From: Thereva unica
Lineage: Eukaryota; Arthropoda; Insecta; Diptera; Therevidae
DNA: 64,000 bases
Direction: 5' to 3'
Assembly (NCBI GenBank): GCA_949987705.1
Contig: CATLJY010000081.1
Coordinates: 62,001 to 126,000, forward strand
The notes below the pieces were generated by a model. The model worked only from the letters and a program-made list of their open reading frames with translations, had not been told where the DNA came from and searched no databases. Positions 11,900 through 24,539 of this stretch are shown in pieces. Positions within the stretch are counted from its first letter, which is position 1, and each line of letters starts with the position of its first letter. Both the position numbers and the translations under genes were made by a program.

Positions 11900-12549
11900 A
11901 ATATCATATAAAGGAATACACATTTACCTAAAAGATGAAACGAATTACGTTGCTCTACGATAATTAGTCTAAGAGTTATTCAATTTTAAGTAAATATTAA
12001 AAAAAATACATTTTTTTCTTCTGTAAACATCCTATAGCTTAGTGGATAGTGGGGATAGCCCCTTCTCTAGAACAATTTCTCCAAAACTATCCAGGAATCA
12101 CCCCTGAAAATATTAGCCACGTAGTCCAACAGAGGATTTATTGAAAGTCTGATGACCGATACAAGTTGCGAATTAGATGATATGAGTATTTTAAATATCT
12201 CATGAACGGCGATTCGTAATTAGCTTAACAGGTTATAAAGCATTTAAAATTTAGTATGTACGTGGAGAAACATTCTCCATTTCCAATATTTCGAATCTGT
12301 ATTGTCGTTATAATTTTATACAAGTTTCAATTTGCACTACGTCTTTTAAGCACAGAGCCGAAGGCTTTACAAATAAACAATGGCCAAGTTCATCCTGCTG
12401 TGCAGCTTCAGGGAAAAACAATTAACCGTTTCTACTACCGGGATTTAATAGTTCCAACAATACTGTAGTCCCCTAGATCCCTAGATCGAAACTTTTATTT
12501 TCTGACTTTTGCCCACGTTTTAGGCAATTCGTCCCACTGTGCGGCGCCA

Positions 12550-14200
12550 GAAATGCTAGGTGCCTTTCAAATTCGCTTGGAAAAGGACTCAGCTTCTATT
12601 GCACCAATTTAGCTGTTTTTTATTGGGTAGCAAATCAAGAGAAGCACAACTTCCAATAAAATATTGGTAACAATAATTTCTTAAAAAAATTAGAAAAATT
12701 ACGGAATTTTGTTTGAAAAATATTTTTATTTTTTATTTGAACTTTTTTAAAAAACAATTTGCATTTTACAAAAAGCATTGGTGGTGTATTATCAATCGAT
12801 CATTGCATGCTTTGATCCTATTTGTATACTCCGCCATTCTGATCCTCCATAGATGGTATTTTGGGGGGAAGTGTTCTGACGTCCTTAACAGTGCACTGAA
12901 AACTGTATGGAGCTGAGCAGTCTAGATGTGGGCCTCCAGCGTTCGGTACAACTCATCAGAGTCCGATCTTCTAGGGCCCACTTCACTTGCTTGGTGTTTC
13001 AACAGCATATTTCGAATCATGTCCAGTTTGGTCGACCACCTTTTCATGGCCTTCTAAGACCTGATGACTTGGACCCAAACGGGATTAATCTGATTGGCGA
13101 TAGCAAACTGATTTTTTCGCTCTGTCTCTTCTTGAATTTTGGGTTTTTGTGTAGCTCCTTTTTAAGTACTCAGTAATGCGTGCTGCTACACTATACACAT
13201 TTTTTGAAAGGCGGTAGCTAAGGTGCCCACTCTGAACGCTTTAGTAAAAACCTAAATTTTTGACTGCCTAAGAGCCGTCCATCTACCAAACGAGTGCGTC
13301 ACATTAGTTAGATCCACCCTGCCATGAACACAAAAGAAACTTGAGATGCTGGTGGTTACGCAATTCAATAGCAATTGGGGTGCTTTATTCCTCTTTTTAT
13401 TTCATCCTTACTTTTTGTTACGAGTTGTACTGCACATAACATAGTTCACTGTACTGAAACCAATATAGTCTTTTGTAGGTACTATTGACTTTTAATTGTA
13501 GTTCTAGTATGCAAGAAAGCCATTTAGCTTAAAAGATCACACAGAAATATTTTCATAACTTTAAAAACTAGCATCTTTTAGCAACCTCTACTGCGCAAGC
13601 CTTAGCTAGACAAAAGTTTTCTAAAATAAAACTTCTAGGGTTTCAGTGGTACGCAAAAAAATACGTTCTCCTTGAAACTGGAATATAACAAACTAAAAAT
13701 AGTTATCCTGAACTTGTTTATCACAATACTGTTAATTAATTTTTGTTCTACAAGTGTAATAAAATCTTACCTTATGCTCGACAACGACTCCTGTGTTCGT
13801 TTGAGGCAGCTTTACCTTTTTACAATAGAATTAGTTGTCGATAATGGGAATATGGCTGTACATATACGAGTAGACATACATATAAATTTAAAGAATATTT
13901 AAGAAAGTGTGAGTATTATTTAATAAAATCAGTACTATACAAATCAGTCTTAAGTCCTCCCCATTAAATATATGAACAAATGAAATTTTATACACTTAGT
14001 CTACGGCGGAATAGAACTTAAAATTATTTCTATTTACACTATTTTTCATAAATTATTGCATTAACTTCTACCATATCATTTTTATTTACATGAGTGGATC
14101 GCAGCCTAAAATCGCCAAAGCACAATTTTTATAAACCAAGCATCATGAGCTCAACACGATCGGTTTCATATCTCCCCTAAACTGGAATACTGTCAAATTA
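12550..14200. other. No supported gene; possible LINE scrap at about 12900-13100
   Basis: About 70 bp near 12915-12985 resemble the stretch at 24285-24355 (CTCCAGCG and AGGGCCC words in order), which borders LINE 3' pieces. Too diverged to name. Otherwise AT-rich, and the downstream flank of ftz. Confidence 0.3.
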
Positions 14201-14205
14201 TAAAA

Positions 14206-14211
14206 TTTATT
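14206..14211 (-). terminator. ftz: Candidate ftz poly(A) signal
   Basis: The minus strand reads AATAAA about 150 bases after the ftz stop codon. Another AATAAA lies at 14081-14086. The first is the more likely by distance. Inference only. Confidence 0.4.
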
Positions 14212-14359
14212 GCCTTACATCCTGCAAAAAAGGACACTGCACTACTCCTTTGTGCAATTTGAATTGTGTGTTCACAGCCAGAACTGTGGGCAAGGGACAC
14301 AGAGCCTAGGAACTTCTACTTTGTCTCTCATCTGTCGGAACTTGGAAGGACCAATATAA

Positions 14360-15794
14360 CTATGATGCGAACGCACTTCCTGCTGTTAGTTGTAGTCCTG
14401 ATGGTTGATTATGAGCAGCCAAGGTGGCATCGGTGTATCCTGCTGACACTGAAGGGTCAGCGGATCGATGTCCATAATTTGGTGGTGTTGAATACATTTG
14501 ATTAGGAACCGGAAGGTATGAGTTGGCATAGTGCTGATTAGGTTGAACATTCGTGGAAAACGGCGATGTGGAATGATGCTGAATCGGCGGGCACATTTGT
14601 GGGGAGCACGTCAATTGAGGTGTCTGGTGGGGCAGGTTAGTTTCTGGTGTTGCAGCTAAGCGATGGTCCTTCTTGGCCTTCATCCTTCTATTCTGGAACC
14701 AGATCTTAATTTGTCTTTCTGAAAGGCTCAATGAGTGTGCAATCTCAATCCTGCGCCTTCGTGTCAGGTAGCGATTGAAGTGAAACTCCTTTTCCAGCTC
14801 CAATGTCTGATATCTTGTGTAGGTCTGGCGCGTGCGTTTTGAATCCTTGTGTTCTAAAATATCAAAAAAAAAAAAACGTTAGAAATCTCTCCAGTGTTAA
14901 AAACTATCACACAAAATCCTTACCTGTTAAGCTGCCATTTTGCGCCCATGGAAATGTCATATTTTGTGATGACACGGCATTTTTTTGATCGATCACTTGA
15001 CATGTCGAGTCCTTCGGTGACATGGGTGGGGTACCTATACCCTCCACCATGGATGACGGTGAACTCATTTGAAGAAGGTGATGCTCATTGGCCAAGTCCG
15101 TTGTTATTGGATCTGGCAATGGCGGTGGTGTCGGAAATCCATCTTTGTTAGGATGATTTTGCATTTTTGGTGAATATCCGAGATAATCCGTTTCGCTTCG
15201 ATTTGGGGATAGAATGGCTGCTTCGTAAGATGGTTTTGATTGGTTGACAGCAGTCGACGATGAATAGTTAGGAAATCCAATGTTGCTGAAATTTATTCCA
15301 TATTGGGATTGCAATTGTGGCTTTGCAATTGCGGGTGACTTGTTATGCTTTTCCAGGGATTGCGCCGATGAGTCTTCTAATTTTGAGTAATAGTCCTCCG
15401 AATATTTAAGTTTTTTCACAGGGTTTGTAAGTAAATTCGCCAGTACTGGAGAACTTTCTGCTCGTGACGACTTCCTTTTTAACACTTCTGGTTTTCCATT
15501 TTCAACAGTTTCATTTGACTTTAAAGTATTCAAATTTTGATTGTTCATCTGTTGATTTATATGCTGATTGAAAAAGGTTCCATGTGTATTTTGATGATAG
15601 TTATTTGTTGTATGGTATCCACTTTGATAATTGAATGAACTATCATGTCCTTGGGACCGACCACCCCACATTCCATTTGATTGTCCATGATAGTATCCAC
15701 TTGTGTAATAATCCTGCATATATGGCGGGTAACCAGCCCCTGTGTAACTACTGTCATGCTGGGGATATTCCGAATAGTAGTTCGTTGCTGCCAT
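14360..15794 (-). CDS. ftz: Fushi tarazu homeodomain transcription factor
   Basis: Two exons, 15794-14924 and 14853-14360, join in phase 1 to give 454 residues. ATG at 15794 is chosen because the protein starts MAATNYY, like Drosophila Ftz, and has a good context (AAAAATGG). Upstream in-frame codons start with a non-ATG. Features seen: Tyr/Asn/Gln-rich N terminus (1-90), LANLL at 118-122 inside [11 protein letters not shown] (121-131), FPWA at 281-284 just before the splice, homeodomain at 295-354 with [19 protein letters not shown] and [12 protein letters not shown] (Gln50, Asn51). The LXXLL box and the TNPVKKLKY block identify ftz rather than Antp or Scr. Ftz is a nuclear DNA-binding segmentation and neural factor that works with the nuclear receptor Ftz-F1 through LXXLL. 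The C-terminal 100 residues are Pro/Gln/Asn-rich. No frame damage. No neighbouring Hox gene lies in the window. Confidence 0.95.
14854..14923 (-). other. ftz: ftz intron, 70 bp
   Basis: Donor GTAAGG follows ACAG at 14924; acceptor TATTTTAG ends at 14854, preceded by a T run. Splicing joins the codons for [12 protein letters not shown] and restores the conserved [14 protein letters not shown] entry to the homeodomain. The position, just upstream of the homeodomain, is that of the single Drosophila ftz intron. Confidence 0.93.
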
Positions 15795-15799
15795 TTTTC

Positions 15800-18265
15800 G
15801 TGCACTTACAAAACAAAAACGAAAACACTTTGTTGCTACTAACAAAACTCACAACAGTTAATATCCTTTAAAACAAATCACAAAACGATGTGATCGCGAC
15901 GATGTAACAACTGCGAATGACTTAAACCAACAGGATCAGGACAAAAGTAAATTTTCAGGATTTTTTGGCACACGACCTGGAAGATATATGTATGTCCTCA
16001 TAACACTCCTTCACCCCCAGAAAATGTGCACAGTGTGCCTGCCGCCGAGGGATGATAGGAACTGCAACAATAAAATCTACCCTTCAATTTTAGCCGGTCG
16101 GTCATATTTTTATTTATTGCTATTTGCTTGTCACTGGAAAGTAGGGGAGAGTGCATCAGGCTCATAAGTCACATTACTTGCCTGTGTATTTGTGCGTTCT
16201 ATGTACTGCACATTTTCGGTTTCCTGGCGGCACCAGAGGTATACACCTAAGAACTGTTTTTCAAAACGTGCCGTTCCCGTTTTGTTTTTACTAATAATCG
16301 TAAAATAATAAAAATAAGAAAATTTAACAAGGCAATAAGTAATGAATTTTATGAAGGTATTCTTAGGTACATCAGGTATATAACAAGCACCTTAAGTAGC
16401 GGTGCGTGCGTCAGTTGGAAAGGTAAAATTTTTGAATTCTCTTAATTTTATTGCGCTTTTTCCTAATAAACTACTTTTCGGCATTTTACTGGCCAAACTC
16501 TAAGCCAACCCAAGTGCAACTGTGCGTCGCCATTAGCTACTATGCTGTTTGCTTGTTTGATTAAGATATACTATCGCGACCGACTATCCCCCAAAAAATC
16601 GGATTTCATTTCGGTTGAGTACACACCAGGATTGACTTTTTCGAGGTTTTGGTCTAAACAAACACAAAATCCATATCAGAAGTAAAACACTGGGCAGCGT
16701 GCATCTGTTACATTATTTCCTGTGTGAAGTTGACTTTTCGAAGAAAAAAAATCCGCTTTCCTGGATTTATTTTTGGGGTGGATTATACGTGTATCAAATG
16801 TAGTCCACCCTCTTGAATTTATCCATGAACTAAAGAGGAGAGGATTAGGGCTTAGAGTTAACCTAAAATTCCAAAATTTTCGATTTGTTGAAAATTTGGA
16901 CATGAACAGTTGGGAGGGACGTTTTGAAATATAGATACGTGCTTCTGTACTGAAAATTTTCCGGGGTTGTCCTACTTGGATAGTAAATCTTAATTAGATA
17001 CATTTAACTTTGTTTCTATAGTAGCAAATAAATATTGTGATTAGGTATCTCGTTTAGAGTTTGGCAATTTTAAAAAATTTTGATCGAATTGTAATGCTTA
17101 ATCCTTGTATATAAATAGCTCTGCCTTAATAAATGAATGGAAGCGACCGAGTTTTCTGGATACTTCTGAAAGTAATTATAAAGGCTTTGAATAGTTGTAT
17201 ATAAATGAATATTTAAAACAAGACTTTTACTGATATTATACGTATTACCTGTTATAAGAACCGGGACTTAATAGAGAAATACTAAGAATATTGCCAAGAA
17301 TTAATAAAAATAGAGTTAGGCCCTCCGAGTCGACTGATTTGCAACTGTTTCGTGATCTTGCCCGTGTACGAAAGTGGGACTCCATACATGGGTCGACGGA
17401 AACGAAACACATACTGGTCGACTGTTCTTTCCGATCGGAAGCTATTTCAGTTGCATGGTTGCACTTCATCTGAACAACTTGATATTTGCCAAAAAACTCG
17501 TGACTAAAAACTACCACAGATTGAGCCAAAATCAGTTGTGCTCGTGTGCGGCCAAAGATTTCATTATAATTGCAAACTGGGTGTGCTCGTGATTATTGTC
17601 AAACCAGTTTGACATTGGGATTGCAAATCATTCGATTCGTGTGAGGAGAGCCTTACACTCCGCAAAATTTAAATTCGTTAGTTGAATATATCTGCCTACA
17701 ATAACACAATATCGTCTAAGTATAATTATGTGCGTGTATCCGAAGGTGATCAAATATCGAGTTTCCATGCGGAGTTTACCCGGGGTTAGCTCATAGTAAG
17801 CACCCATGGAAATGGGGGTTGAGTAAAGTTTCTTTAAATCCAAGAAAACTCCACGAAACACGCCGGATTGAGCCGGAATTCGCATATATGTTGGTTTAAG
17901 TGCAAGTGCAAATGTAAAGTTACCCTACGCCTACGACAGGGTATTCTCTACGTGCATTATTGTATTTCCATGAACTGAAGTAGAACTTTCGTTCATTAAA
18001 CCTTTTTGCCTCAAGTTAACTCGATGCTGTTTCCATGACGGCTCTGGGCGAAAGTGACATATAAATAATATTACATTGCGTCGCCGTTGGCATGTGTGCA
18101 GTACAGGATACTCATTCGGACCCATATGCAAAACTCGGCTGAACCGCACTGGTTTCCAAGGGGCCAACTTTGAGAAAACCTAGGATGAACTCTACATGGA
18201 AACACAGTAGTGAGCGTAAGGGGACTACCTCGCGGTCAATTGTGTTGTATTTCAAACGAACAATT
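15800..18265. other. ftz upstream flank, no recognised gene
   Basis: Up to 2.4 kb 5' of ftz with no element or gene identified. Control DNA for ftz is expected here by analogy with Drosophila, but I could not define a promoter. The CATATATC stretch at 15983-15989 and GCAGTTG near 15912 are only weak TATA/initiator candidates. Confidence 0.4.
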
Positions 18266-18269
18266 GAGT

Positions 18270-18437
18270 CAGTCAAACAAAACATTCAGGCCATTTTGAA
18301 CTACGCTGGAATTTTCTAACATCGGTGGTAGGATAAACTCTGCTTTAACGGAGAGGAATTTCTAAATTAAAATTTATGCTACTATACAAGAAAATTCTTG
18401 CGTAGTTCAGAATTGGCCTGAATACCTTGTTTGACTG
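18270..18437. mobile_element. Foldback MITE, about 50-bp arms
   Basis: Starts CAGTCAAACAA and ends with its complement. The arms share ATTCAGGCCA, GAACTACGC and GAATTTTCT in inverted order, with scattered differences. Flanking 8-mers AATTGAGT and TATTGTGT agree at 6 of 8 positions, weakly suggesting hAT. No coding sequence. Confidence 0.65.
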
Positions 18438-18726
18438 TATTGTGTTACGCTCTTATTTCATATAATACTTCGTGAATTCATGAACATAACTATTGAGAAC
18501 AAAATCTATGAATTTTTTGTAGTCCCGCAAATCTCTTTAAGACCACACTTTAGAAGTAAAACCCAGCAGGTAGTAATATGAAATAGATATAGTGGAAAGT
18601 CTGTCAGATAGTATGCTTTGAGAAAAGTTAGGGCATCGACAGATGTGGTGAGGACGCAGTTTCAGAAATTAAGATTTTAAAATATTAAAATTTCGAAAAA
18701 AGTGTGTGTCTTCCGTGTCTTCCTTG

Positions 18727-19326
18727 TCATATATAAAAGAAACTGTACAAGCTGTCTGTGCCTTGTCCTTCGCAATGTAGGGTTAATCCAATTCCATTTC
18801 GTTCGTCTGATTTCGCGGTTATGACTATATCGTTTGCATAGGCCTGTGCTTTAAATCCCCGGCTATTCAGGTCGGCAAGACGTTCGGCGATCACGATTAA
18901 CCATAAGAGGGGTGATAGGACGCCCCCTTGAGGACAGCCTTTAGCAGCCATTACCGTAATCGATTCACCATTCATCTCAGCAGTTATCAATCTGCTGCTG
19001 AGAAGTGATGTGATCCATCTCGCCGTGGGGATGGATGCCCCTTTTTACTGCTGCTTCATTGAGCGCGTCAAAGGTAACGTTGCCAAACGCACCCTATATG
19101 TCTGCAAAGGCACAGAAAGAGATTTCTTTGGCCCTGAGGGACAATATCTCTCACTAGCAGATGAATGGCAGTCTGTAGATCTGCCCGGCCGGTATGCAAA
19201 TTGCAGGCAGTGAAGTGAGTTCGGAAGTCTAGAATTTGCTCTATCGTTTTCAGGAGAAAGGAGGAGAGGCCATGTTGACTTCGCCAGTCGTTGACTTTGC
19301 TTCTCGAAATCCGAATTGGCTATCAA
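18727..19326 (-). pseudogene. LINE reverse transcriptase fragment (I/R1-like)
   Basis: Minus-strand frames give AYRPGRSTD, then a frame change to CAFADIEGAFGNV (motif A), then GCPQGGVLSPLLW (motif B region) and QAYANDIVI. The catalytic YADD is YAND, so the active site is lost, and at least two frame changes separate the blocks. Roughly 200 codons of RT palm remain. No endonuclease or RNase H part is adjacent. Clade assignment rests only on the DIEGAF and GCPQGGVLSPLLW wording. Confidence 0.7.
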
Positions 19327-19329
19327 TTT

Positions 19330-21940
19330 GCCTTATTCATTCTTTTATCAGACAGGGCTGCAAGGTGTAAGAATGTGTGTTAATCGATTAACGAAAAATT
19401 ATTACCTTGCTAGCAGGAGGGCGTTAATTTCGATTAAACAGTCGCTTTAGTAATTTCGATAAAATTGTGCCAATACTACTAAATTTAAATAGTGGCTCAA
19501 TGCATCCATGAAAGAGCAAAAGGTCCCACAACAAATGAGTCTGATGGCACGATCTTATGCCTTATACAGCCACATGAAGACAGGTGCCAGCATTAATAAA
19601 TGAGCTGCGTTCGAAACGAAGCCGCTATTTACGTTTGGAAATAAAAAATTACTTTTAACTGTAGAATATGACACATATTCAGAAATTTGCAGATATAATT
19701 AAAATTCTAAAAAACTATGACTGGAATAAATGTCATTTAATCATTTTTGACAATTCAGACAAATTCTCGTGCTGCACCCTGAACTTTTGCAATATTTTTC
19801 TATATTTATCAAAACAACGTAAAGGCACTTTAGTTGGCAACAATTCTCCATATGAAATCCGCCATTTATCAAAATCTATTATTTCGGATCGGGTGTTCCA
19901 CATCACTAAATTTCCCCAAAATAAAACATTCGCTCCCACAGCGATACTCATTACCTTACCGCAGTATTTTCCATTCAGTGAACAAAATCTTAGCGCCAGA
20001 TTGTTCCGATGTTAGCCAAGCGAATTCTGTGATATCAACAGAACCGAACGATCCCCATTCAGCTGTTGTTTGTGGCCACGATTGTGAGTCAGTCGTATTT
20101 ACATATGACATCATTAACAACAATAGCAACGATTACCCGTCACAGGTATCAAATTCTGAACAAGAATCCATTAAGAAAGACACATATTGAGAGATATCAC
20201 GTACTAGCATCACTGGAAGGTTCAATGGTTTATTTTTCGAGAATGTATGGTGTGATCATACTTAGGAGGGGTCCCCATTGAAGTCTCGCTTACCACCTTC
20301 GTGCCTTTATTTTGAAATGTAAGACCCCAGGTTTATATGATATAAAATCCGCTTTTGATAGACTGTGCGATTACCTGTCGAGTGCCGTAAGAGGGGATTG
20401 CGTTGCGCATCGAAAACCTCTTAAGACTTTCCCAGGTTACCATGCACAACGCAATGGTTGGTGTGCGCGTCGCTTAAGCCTCCGAGATGACCCAGCGCGC
20501 ATGCCTTCGACAAATGCATTTCAAAACTCATTAATTTTAGTGGTTGCAGGAGGCCTTCAAATCACATTCAATCTGAGATAACGTGACAGCACGGATTGTA
20601 CGGAATTTGCAATTGCACACTAAACTGTTCTGCTTATCTGATCCGATCCGGTGAGAATCAATTAATTATGATCAGATCGCGGGAATACACCTTTTGGGCC
20701 AGCTGGTCAGCTGTGATTTTTTTGCCTTTTTAAATATCTCAAGGTTGAGAAATTGAATTTGAAGAAACATTAATTTAAATCGTTTAACATTTTCGCAAAT
20801 TTATTTCATCAATATTGCGATTTAAGGCATTTTAGCAGCTTGGGAATTTTTATTAATGGAGTTTTGATACGAAAGTGCCAAGTTTTTTGTTTTTTATCGA
20901 TGGGTAAAGAATACCATGCATACCTATATTGGGTTGGGTAAACACAAGAATATTAAAATAGGATCTGGCATCTTTTGTGGTGCAGTTCTATGACCACAAA
21001 GGATTCATCTTATGCCGAAAATGTCTCTTTTGCATTGTGATTAGCAGAGCTTCTAGTGAAAAATATAGAAAAAAAAATATATCAGATGAGGCCTTACGTT
21101 TGGCCTCAGATGTGGCCTTACGTTTCACGAGTTCAGAAATACTGTTTGCGGAAGATTGTACCACACTCAAGATGTTCTATTCCAAAAGCTTTTAATTTGA
21201 GTGGAACAGTACTTTTGACAATAGCGAAACATTTTTTACAGGGCTGTTCCATGTGTACGATGGTACAATGAGTATATAGGGATTGCTCGGTTTCCACGAT
21301 TTTCAGATACGATGCGGAAAAAAATATAGAACCGAGACACTAGCCCAGATAAACTATTGAAATAAAATCGATGCCGGAGTAAATTGATATGACTGTTAAA
21401 ATACGAATCAAAGCAGCATCCTTGCGCATGGATGTACCCTAAAAATTAAAAAAAAATCTCCTAGAGTCATAATACATATATGATTATAGATGCTAAATGC
21501 TACTTTTCAAGGTTTTATAAGTACTGACTTATGTTATATAACTCTTCCATTATACTTGAGACATCTTTCTCAAAAAAGATTTTAGTCAAATTTAATTCCT
21601 CAAAAACGAAGTACTATCTCATATCTAACAAAACCTGCATCGAACTTCCTTCTGCCTCAGTGCAAGGTGATAATCTACAAGTCATTCGTCTGGCCATGCC
21701 TCGATCACAAATCATTTAACTGCTCTGGCGCTTCAAAAACTATCATAGCGACTTTCGCTCTAGAAACTTTTTGGCTCCACCATTGAGTCATTGAGCCACC
21801 GTAGGAATGTAGCAACATTGACAAAACTTTATCCTTATTACTATAGTTATTGAAATTACTGCCCTCCACCCTGCTCGATAATATTTTTCCCGCTACACAA
21901 GACTACCCCGCTATTTATATACCCCTAGTTCGTATAGAAG
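19330..21940. other. No recognised gene
   Basis: Frames of up to 118 codons at 19668-20190 match nothing I know and overlap each other. No terminal repeats or RNA gene seen. Confidence 0.4.
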
Positions 21941-21945
21941 TTTAT

Positions 21946-22182
21946 TTATAAACAGAATAACTCGATTGTGGAATAATCTTCCACAGTCAGTATTTCCCAA
22001 CTCAGGTTCTTCGACATTTGTTTTCTGTGAGAGTTACTGGGTCCCACACCCCTATACCTCATATTTGTAGGCCAGACCGCTTGAACAAGTTCAGCAGTCT
22101 GCCTAGATGCTTGCCGTTTAGACTTGAATGTTCGATTAAAATTCCTTGGATTTTTATCAATCAACCCGGTTACTTGGTGCAC
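21946..22182 (-). pseudogene. LINE 3' coding scrap
   Basis: The minus-strand frame contains RQTAELVQAVWPTNMRY. A related block occurs on the minus strand at 23916-24209 (RQTVKHVQPVWPT) and on the plus strand at about 24720-24775. The copy at 24 kb is preceded by a LINE C-terminal pattern, so this is probably the end of the same LINE family. Function cannot be read from this copy alone. Confidence 0.4.
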
Positions 22183-22189
22183 CCCGAGA

Positions 22190-23910
22190 GTTAATGCTCT
22201 ATGGCAGGCTATGCATTTTAATCATTGCTCATAGCTGGCTCTGTTTTTATTTTTCACATGTTGGCTCCTTCTAGTACAAAATAGTTTGTTAAATCTTGTT
22301 GGATCGCGCTAGCCGCACAATTTCCCGCGAAGGTCCGCATGTGGCAGGCGGCCCGCGGGTTAGCTACCTCTTGTCTAGAAGATTCTTTTTAACTAAAATA
22401 AGTCGGGACAATTTCAAGCTGTTCAAAATCGTATACATCTTAAGCTTAAATATAATCTTCATTGTCCACAGCATGATCACTCCAGATCCCTACTTACCTA
22501 TTTCATCCATCAAACTAAGCATTCCACGTTGATCTGAAGACATGGCGTACTGGCAATACAAATTACATACGTTTTTGGCATTTTATCCGCATAATATCCA
22601 CAGTAAATCAATGAAACGACATCAGCAAATTTCACATAGTACAACTGAAAAAACCTACCCTTTCCCCATTTTTTTTAAAGAACATAAAAAAATATCACTT
22701 TTACAAAAACTAACAATCTCACCCCAAAAACACATAAATTTTGCCTTCTATACTTCCTTAACTACAGGACCTCTCGGAGCAACCCCCTCCGTTGTTTGAT
22801 TGTAACCTCCATACGTGTGCCCTGCAACGATTGCATAGCGCTCAGCGACTGAAGCCTTTCTGCAACACTAGGCGAAGGGATGTGCAAGGGCTAGGGCTAG
22901 TTCCCGACATATTGAGATGTTAACTTCCGATAGAGCAGAGCGAAAAATTAATAAATTACCTTGACATTGACATCCAACCCACCAACACCGCTCAAACCGG
23001 CTGCTGGACGGGGAGGATGCACCCCGGAATTGTGCGGAACTCGTTGTGACTAATGAATTCTGCCTTTTTGGAGTTTTTATCACCTTTAAATTTTCGAAAA
23101 GGATCCAAGCCCCGATATCCTTTTGCTGAGTGCATTGATGGTTATTCATTATTTCGTAATCGACCGTTGGTGCAAGGTTAGGGTGCCCACATAATTGTGG
23201 GTGGACGCGATGATTGTTTTATGGGGTTTTTTGATAAGAGTTAATTTGAAGTGATTGATGGTCGCCGTGGCTTCATAACTTTTTAACAATATAGTGCGCT
23301 GGGTTTCACATTTTTCACACTTAACTACTTTTACACGTAGCAATAGTGAAAACTAAACACGCTTAAAACCTCAAAATATTATAATAACAGCGGTCTGACA
23401 AAAAGTATAGCTGAATGTCATCAATTTAATGGGCATAGCACATTTCACGCCGAAATAGAAAGGGTCAAAGTAATTGGAGGATAAAACGTGTGAAAACAAG
23501 TATAGTGGTGTAGAAAATTGCAAAAATAACACTATCAGATCAATGCATTTGTCAGTCTTCTTGAAACACATATTTATAGACATTCAAGCTAAAATATCAG
23601 GCGTATAGAAATATGAGCAAGAACCGCCAGAGTTGTTCTTGTATGGTTACACGTAGACAGTAAGGGGTTTGCGACTCTGCGATCAAGTGAAAGGATCAAC
23701 TTTCCAGGTAACCGGCCAGTTTTTTTGTTTAAGGGGCAGGTGAGAAAGAGTTCCTAATAGGCCATAGCCGAAAATCTGGCTCCCTAAGATAGAGGAGGAG
23801 GCAAACGAGCTGCTTTAAAATCTCCAGCCCAGCAATATGGATATTCCTATAGGCGAGTGGAAAGGACCCAAGGTCGACGAACCCTAGAGGACCAGCAATA
23901 CTTTTTTATT
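22190..23910. other. No recognised gene
   Basis: Several frames under 100 codons, none recognisable. Nothing else supported. Confidence 0.35.
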
Positions 23911-23915
23911 TATTT

Positions 23916-24209
23916 CTATTCTTTTGGAGAGGTACTAGGTACGTAAGTACCGCAGTCACTCGATTGGCCTAATGTGGTGCACCCTATACTAGTTGTAGGC
24001 CAGACCGGTTGAACATGTTTAACGGTCTGCCTAATGGCTGGTAGCTTAAACATGAATTTTCGAACAAAGAATCCCTGTTCCTCGCTCCCAAAGAACATGA
24101 TATATGATCGGTACTCCCAAAGAACATGAAGAGTAGACATATCCTCCTCAAGGTAAAACATAAAGGTAGGATCTTTCGCCGTTTCTATTCTCCATAATTG
24201 GTAATTCAA
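23916..24209 (-). pseudogene. LINE C-terminal fragment
   Basis: 97 codons with AKDPTFMFYLEEDMSTLHVLWEYRS, split as AKDPTFMFYLEED and STLHVLWEYRS, fit the Cys/His-rich tail found after RNase H in several LINE clades (normally CxxC...H...C). The cysteines are replaced by Phe, Tyr and Trp, so the copy has decayed. The tail KLPAIRQTVKHVQPVWP is shared with 21946-22182. Confidence 0.5.
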
Positions 24210-24539
24210 GACGCAGTGTGCGGTAATCGAGGCAACAATAACTCCATGGTCGCGTTAGGCATAGACAGCATAGAAAAGGAGCCGCTTAGGGCTGACCAGT
24301 CCAGGTGCAGATCTCCAGCGCTCGTTTCATCAAAAACCGATTGGCAAGGGCCCTCCTCAACAAGATATTTGGTGCCCCAATGACTTGGAGTCAAATAAGG
24401 TTTTTGAACGGTGGAGTGCTGAAAATCTTACAACGGTCTAGCAGCACGCACTATGTGTTACACACCTCTCGGGTTTGTAGGTCTTTATCCCAGCCTAATA
24501 AACGAACCTCTTCTTTCTTAACTCTCATTTTCCCCGCTT

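Larger units (their letters stand above)
11361..12541. mobile_element. Non-autonomous Transib-like DNA transposon
   Basis: Inverted ends of about 38 bp start CACAGTGGGACGAATTGCC on both sides with about 3 differences. Both flanks carry CGGCG (11356-11360 and 12542-12546), a 5-bp GC-rich target duplication. Transib elements are known for 5-bp GC-rich duplications and ends resembling V(D)J recombination signals. Here the first seven bases equal the consensus heptamer CACAGTG, and after 22 bases comes ACAAAAGTC (left) or GCAAAAGTC (right), close to the nonamer. The 1181-bp interior has no transposase frame. It carries 122-bp repeats (11457-11720) and an inverted pair at 11731-11899. Superfamily call is inference from ends and duplication. 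Confidence 0.75.

Noticed and set aside
14907..15845. Start of ftz at 15845
   Set aside because: The extra 17 codons begin with a non-ATG; the conserved MAATN start is at 15794.
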